Below, piece after piece: positions 62,292-64,000 of a stretch of DNA of 64,000 nucleotides (within the stretch, counting starts at the first letter, position 1; each line of letters begins with the position of its first letter). The translations under genes were made by a program, and so were the position numbers. The notes under the pieces are model-generated. The model searched no databases. It was not told the origin of the DNA and was given only the letters and a program-made list of their open reading frames with translations. The DNA is taken from assembly GCF_001187435.1 (NCBI RefSeq), contig NZ_LFXA01000001.1, positions 124,001 through 188,000 on the forward strand, written 5' to 3'. Origin of the DNA: Streptomyces caatingaensis. GTDB taxonomy: Bacteria; Actinomycetota; Actinomycetes; Streptomycetales; Streptomycetaceae.

Positions 62292-63131
62292 TCACACGTC
62301 CAGGGGCCGGTGCACGGACACCGTGCAGGACACCGTGGTCCGCACGGGCAGCTCCAGCGCCCCGACGCGCTCCCGGAGTTCACCGGGGGCGACGTGCCGG
62401 GCGCTCGGCCCCATGAGCACCAGCCGCTCCACATCACCGGCGCCGAGGACGGCGGTGTGCTCGTGCGCGTACCGCCCGTCGGCGCGGAACCGCCCGCCGA
62501 GCGCCCGCTCCAGCCGGTCCTCCTTGTCCGCGTCCACGTCCAGCAGCCCCAACGGGCCGCGCAGCTCGGCCAGATGCGCCGGCGTCGGCGTGACGACGAC
62601 CAGCGCCCCGCCGGGCCGCAGCACCCGGCGGAACTCCTCGCCGTTGCGCGGCGCGAAGACGTTGAGGACGACGTCCACCGACCCGCTCCGCACCGGCAGC
62701 GGCCGCCACACGTCCCAGGTCGCCGCCCAGGCCCTCGGATGGCACCGCGCCGCCTGCCGCAGCGCGTACTTGGACGCGTCCAGCCCCAGCCCGACGGCCC
62801 CGGGCAACGCGTCGAGGACGGCGGCGAGATAGTGCCCGGTGCCGGCGCCGGCGTCCAGCACGGTCCCGCCGCCGAGCGACGCGACGACCCGGGCGAGCGT
62901 CCCCGCCAGCGGCTCGTAGTGCCCGGCCCCCAGGAACGCGGCGCGCGCCCGCACCATGTCGGCCGTGTCCGCCGTTCCCGCCTTCATGTTGCCGGTGAGC
63001 AGGCCGACGTACCCCTGGCGGGCGATGTCGAACGAGTGCCGCGCCGGGCAGCGCAGCGACCTGCCGTCCACGGCCAGCCGCTCCCCGCAGTGCGGGCACG
63101 TCAGGACGTCGAGGAGCCGGGAGACGGGCAT
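62292..63131 (-). CDS. RlmA-type 23S rRNA (guanine-N1)-methyltransferase
   Basis: 279 residues. The N-terminal zinc site CPHC (residues 12-15) and CPARHSFDIARQGYVGLL matches RlmA, followed by a SAM domain with TVLDAGAGTGHYLAAVL and VLNVFAPRN. RlmA(I) methylates G745 and RlmA(II)/TlrB G748 in 23S rRNA; the latter gives resistance to tylosin-type macrolides. Which guanine is modified here cannot be decided. The ATG at 63131 with GGAGGATCC upstream is chosen. Confidence 0.88.
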   Translation of the reverse strand: MPVSRLLDVLTCPHCGERLAVDGRSLRCPARHSFDIARQGYVGLLTGNMKAGTADTADMVRARAAFLGAGHYEPLAGTLARVVASLGGGTVLDAGAGTGHYLAAVLDALPGAVGLGLDASKYALRQAARCHPRAWAATWDVWRPLPVRSGSVDVVLNVFAPRNGEEFRRVLRPGGALVVVTPTPAHLAELRGPLGLLDVDADKEDRLERALGGRFRADGRYAHEHTAVLGAGDVERLVLMGPSARHVAPGELRERVGALELPVRTTVSCTVSVHRPLDV

Positions 63132-63296
63132 GGGGTGGGATCCTCCGGGAAAGTGCTGGCCAAAGAAGCTAGCACGGGGGCGTTTTCGGCCCGTCCGAGG
63201 GCTGTCGTACGGTGGACGGCGGTGTCGTCGTACGCACGGGTGTTCAGCTGTCACGGAAGGTTGTCACGCGGTTTGAAAGACGATAAGGGCAGCATG

Positions 63297-63371
<75 letters not shown>

Positions 63372-63459
63372 CCCTCCGCCCGTCCCGCGCCCGCTCCGCG
63401 TCCCCGTCGGCCCCGACGCCCACCGGTGGAGCACCCTCCCCCTCGACCGCACGCTCGTC

Positions 63460-64000
63460 GTGGCCGCCCGCACCGTCACCTCCACGGTCCGCGCCCTCGA
63501 GGTGCTGCCGTCCCTCCTGCGCGACGACCCCCGCGTCAGCGTCGTCTTCGCGCACGACCCCACCTCGGCCTTCGGTGACGGCGTCCTCGACCTCCTCCAC
63601 GACGCGGGCTGCCGCGTCATGCCGTGGCACCAACTGGCGGACGCCGACCCCGACGCGATCCTCACCGCGAGCGAGAACGTCGACGTCCCCGACGGCGACT
63701 GCCCGGTGCTCGTCCTGCCGCACGGCATCGGCTTCCAGAAGCTCGTCCCGGACTCCCGGAGCGCCGGAACCCGGCTCTCGGGCGTCGTCCCGGACGCCCT
63801 GCTCGCCTCCGGCCGCGCCTGGCTCGCCGTCTCGCATCCGGACCAGGAGAAGCAGCTCCTCACCGCCCACCCGGAGACGTCCGGCCGGACGCTGCTGATC
63901 GGCGACCCCTGCCTGGACGACCTCGCCCGCGGTCTGCCGGAGGCCGCCGCCCACCGCCGCGCGCTCGGCGTCCGCGACGGGCGGCGGCTGGTCGTCGTCA
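63460..64000 (+). CDS. CDP-glycerol:glycerophosphate transferase-like protein (partial, out of frame with upstream ATG)
   Basis: The coding frame (codons at 63427 + 3n) runs open to the window end: WSTLPLDRTLVVAARTV, VRALEVLPSLLRDDPRVSVVF, ILTASENVDVPDGDCPVLVLPHGIGFQKLVPDS, SGRAWLAVSHPDQEKQLL and DPCLDDLARGLPEAA are the conserved segments I recall from streptomycete CDP-glycerol-transferase/GT-B-like proteins. In this frame a TGA (63295-63297) blocks any start before the repeat, and the first possible start is GTG 63460, which would remove conserved residues. The ATG at 63294 with AAGGG would give the full protein only if the repeat had 9 or 12 copies, so the gene is probably off in this copy. 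Confidence 0.7.
   Translation, partial: MAARTVTSTVRALEVLPSLLRDDPRVSVVFAHDPTSAFGDGVLDLLHDAGCRVMPWHQLADADPDAILTASENVDVPDGDCPVLVLPHGIGFQKLVPDSRSAGTRLSGVVPDALLASGRAWLAVSHPDQEKQLLTAHPETSGRTLLIGDPCLDDLARGLPEAAAHRRALGVRDGRRLVVV

Overview
The window is chromosomal DNA from a streptomycete. It is very GC-rich, third codon positions are almost all G or C, and the gene complement is typical (GlmU/Prs/L25/Pth block, tam-tamR pair, galTEK, RpfB, Pmt, tricorn-like protease, many secreted Pro/Ala-rich proteins). From memory the order from glmU to pmt resembles the S. coelicolor core chromosome around SCO3122-SCO3154; I could not align it. There is no phage, IS element or CRISPR array, so this is core chromosome with small accessory patches.

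Layout. 1-4114: a small toxin/immunity-like island. On the minus strand lies an HNH(WHH)-SUKH fusion coupled to a Pro-rich YrhB/Imm35-type protein cut by the window edge; on the plus strand, divergent, lie a YwqJ-type deaminase and a SUKH-3 protein. 4189-5583: orphan histidine kinase. 5767-13941: tRNA-Gln, glmU, prs, rplY, pth, ppc (reverse) and a fatty-acid desaturase with its own TetR regulator. 14783-16949: trans-aconitate methyltransferase and divergent TamR, then a LuxR-type response regulator. 17279-22522: galT-galE-galK facing a sodium:solute symporter and a small membrane protein. 22482-30079: an atypical LuxR regulator, a PQQ-propeller membrane protein, an ABC-F ATPase and a large FtsX-type permease. 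30186-36189: rpfB-rsmA-ispE operon, tatD, a zinc-ribbon protein and rsmI, all on the minus strand. 36294-40726: Pmt mannosyltransferase, a class B penicillin-binding protein and an EamA transporter.

40731-47147 (minus): an SDR pseudogene with an in-frame TAG, a class C serine hydrolase, a MarP-like membrane protease, an MMPL transporter and its TetR. 47283-50552: tricorn-like protease. 50619-53307: small Gln/Lys-rich protein, then an SDR and a Baeyer-Villiger-type monooxygenase, with a divergent MerR regulator. 54206-57720: VOC protein, exonuclease III, GNAT, and a lipoprotein-histidine kinase pair. 57965-60145: Tat-exported GH89 alpha-N-acetylglucosaminidase, followed by about 380 bp of GC mini-hairpins. 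60709-63131: lipoprotein and RlmA-type methyltransferase. 63294-64000: ten perfect copies of a 7-bp repeat directly after a good start codon put the following glycerophosphotransferase-like gene out of frame, which is the arrangement of a phase-variable locus.

The most unusual items are the heptanucleotide repeat switch, the HNH-SUKH/deaminase island, the nonsense-mutated SDR, the response regulator without its phospho-acceptor Asp, several clear palindromic operators, and a set of probable leaderless promoters (a TANNNT box 6-7 nt before the start codon) on at least eight genes.
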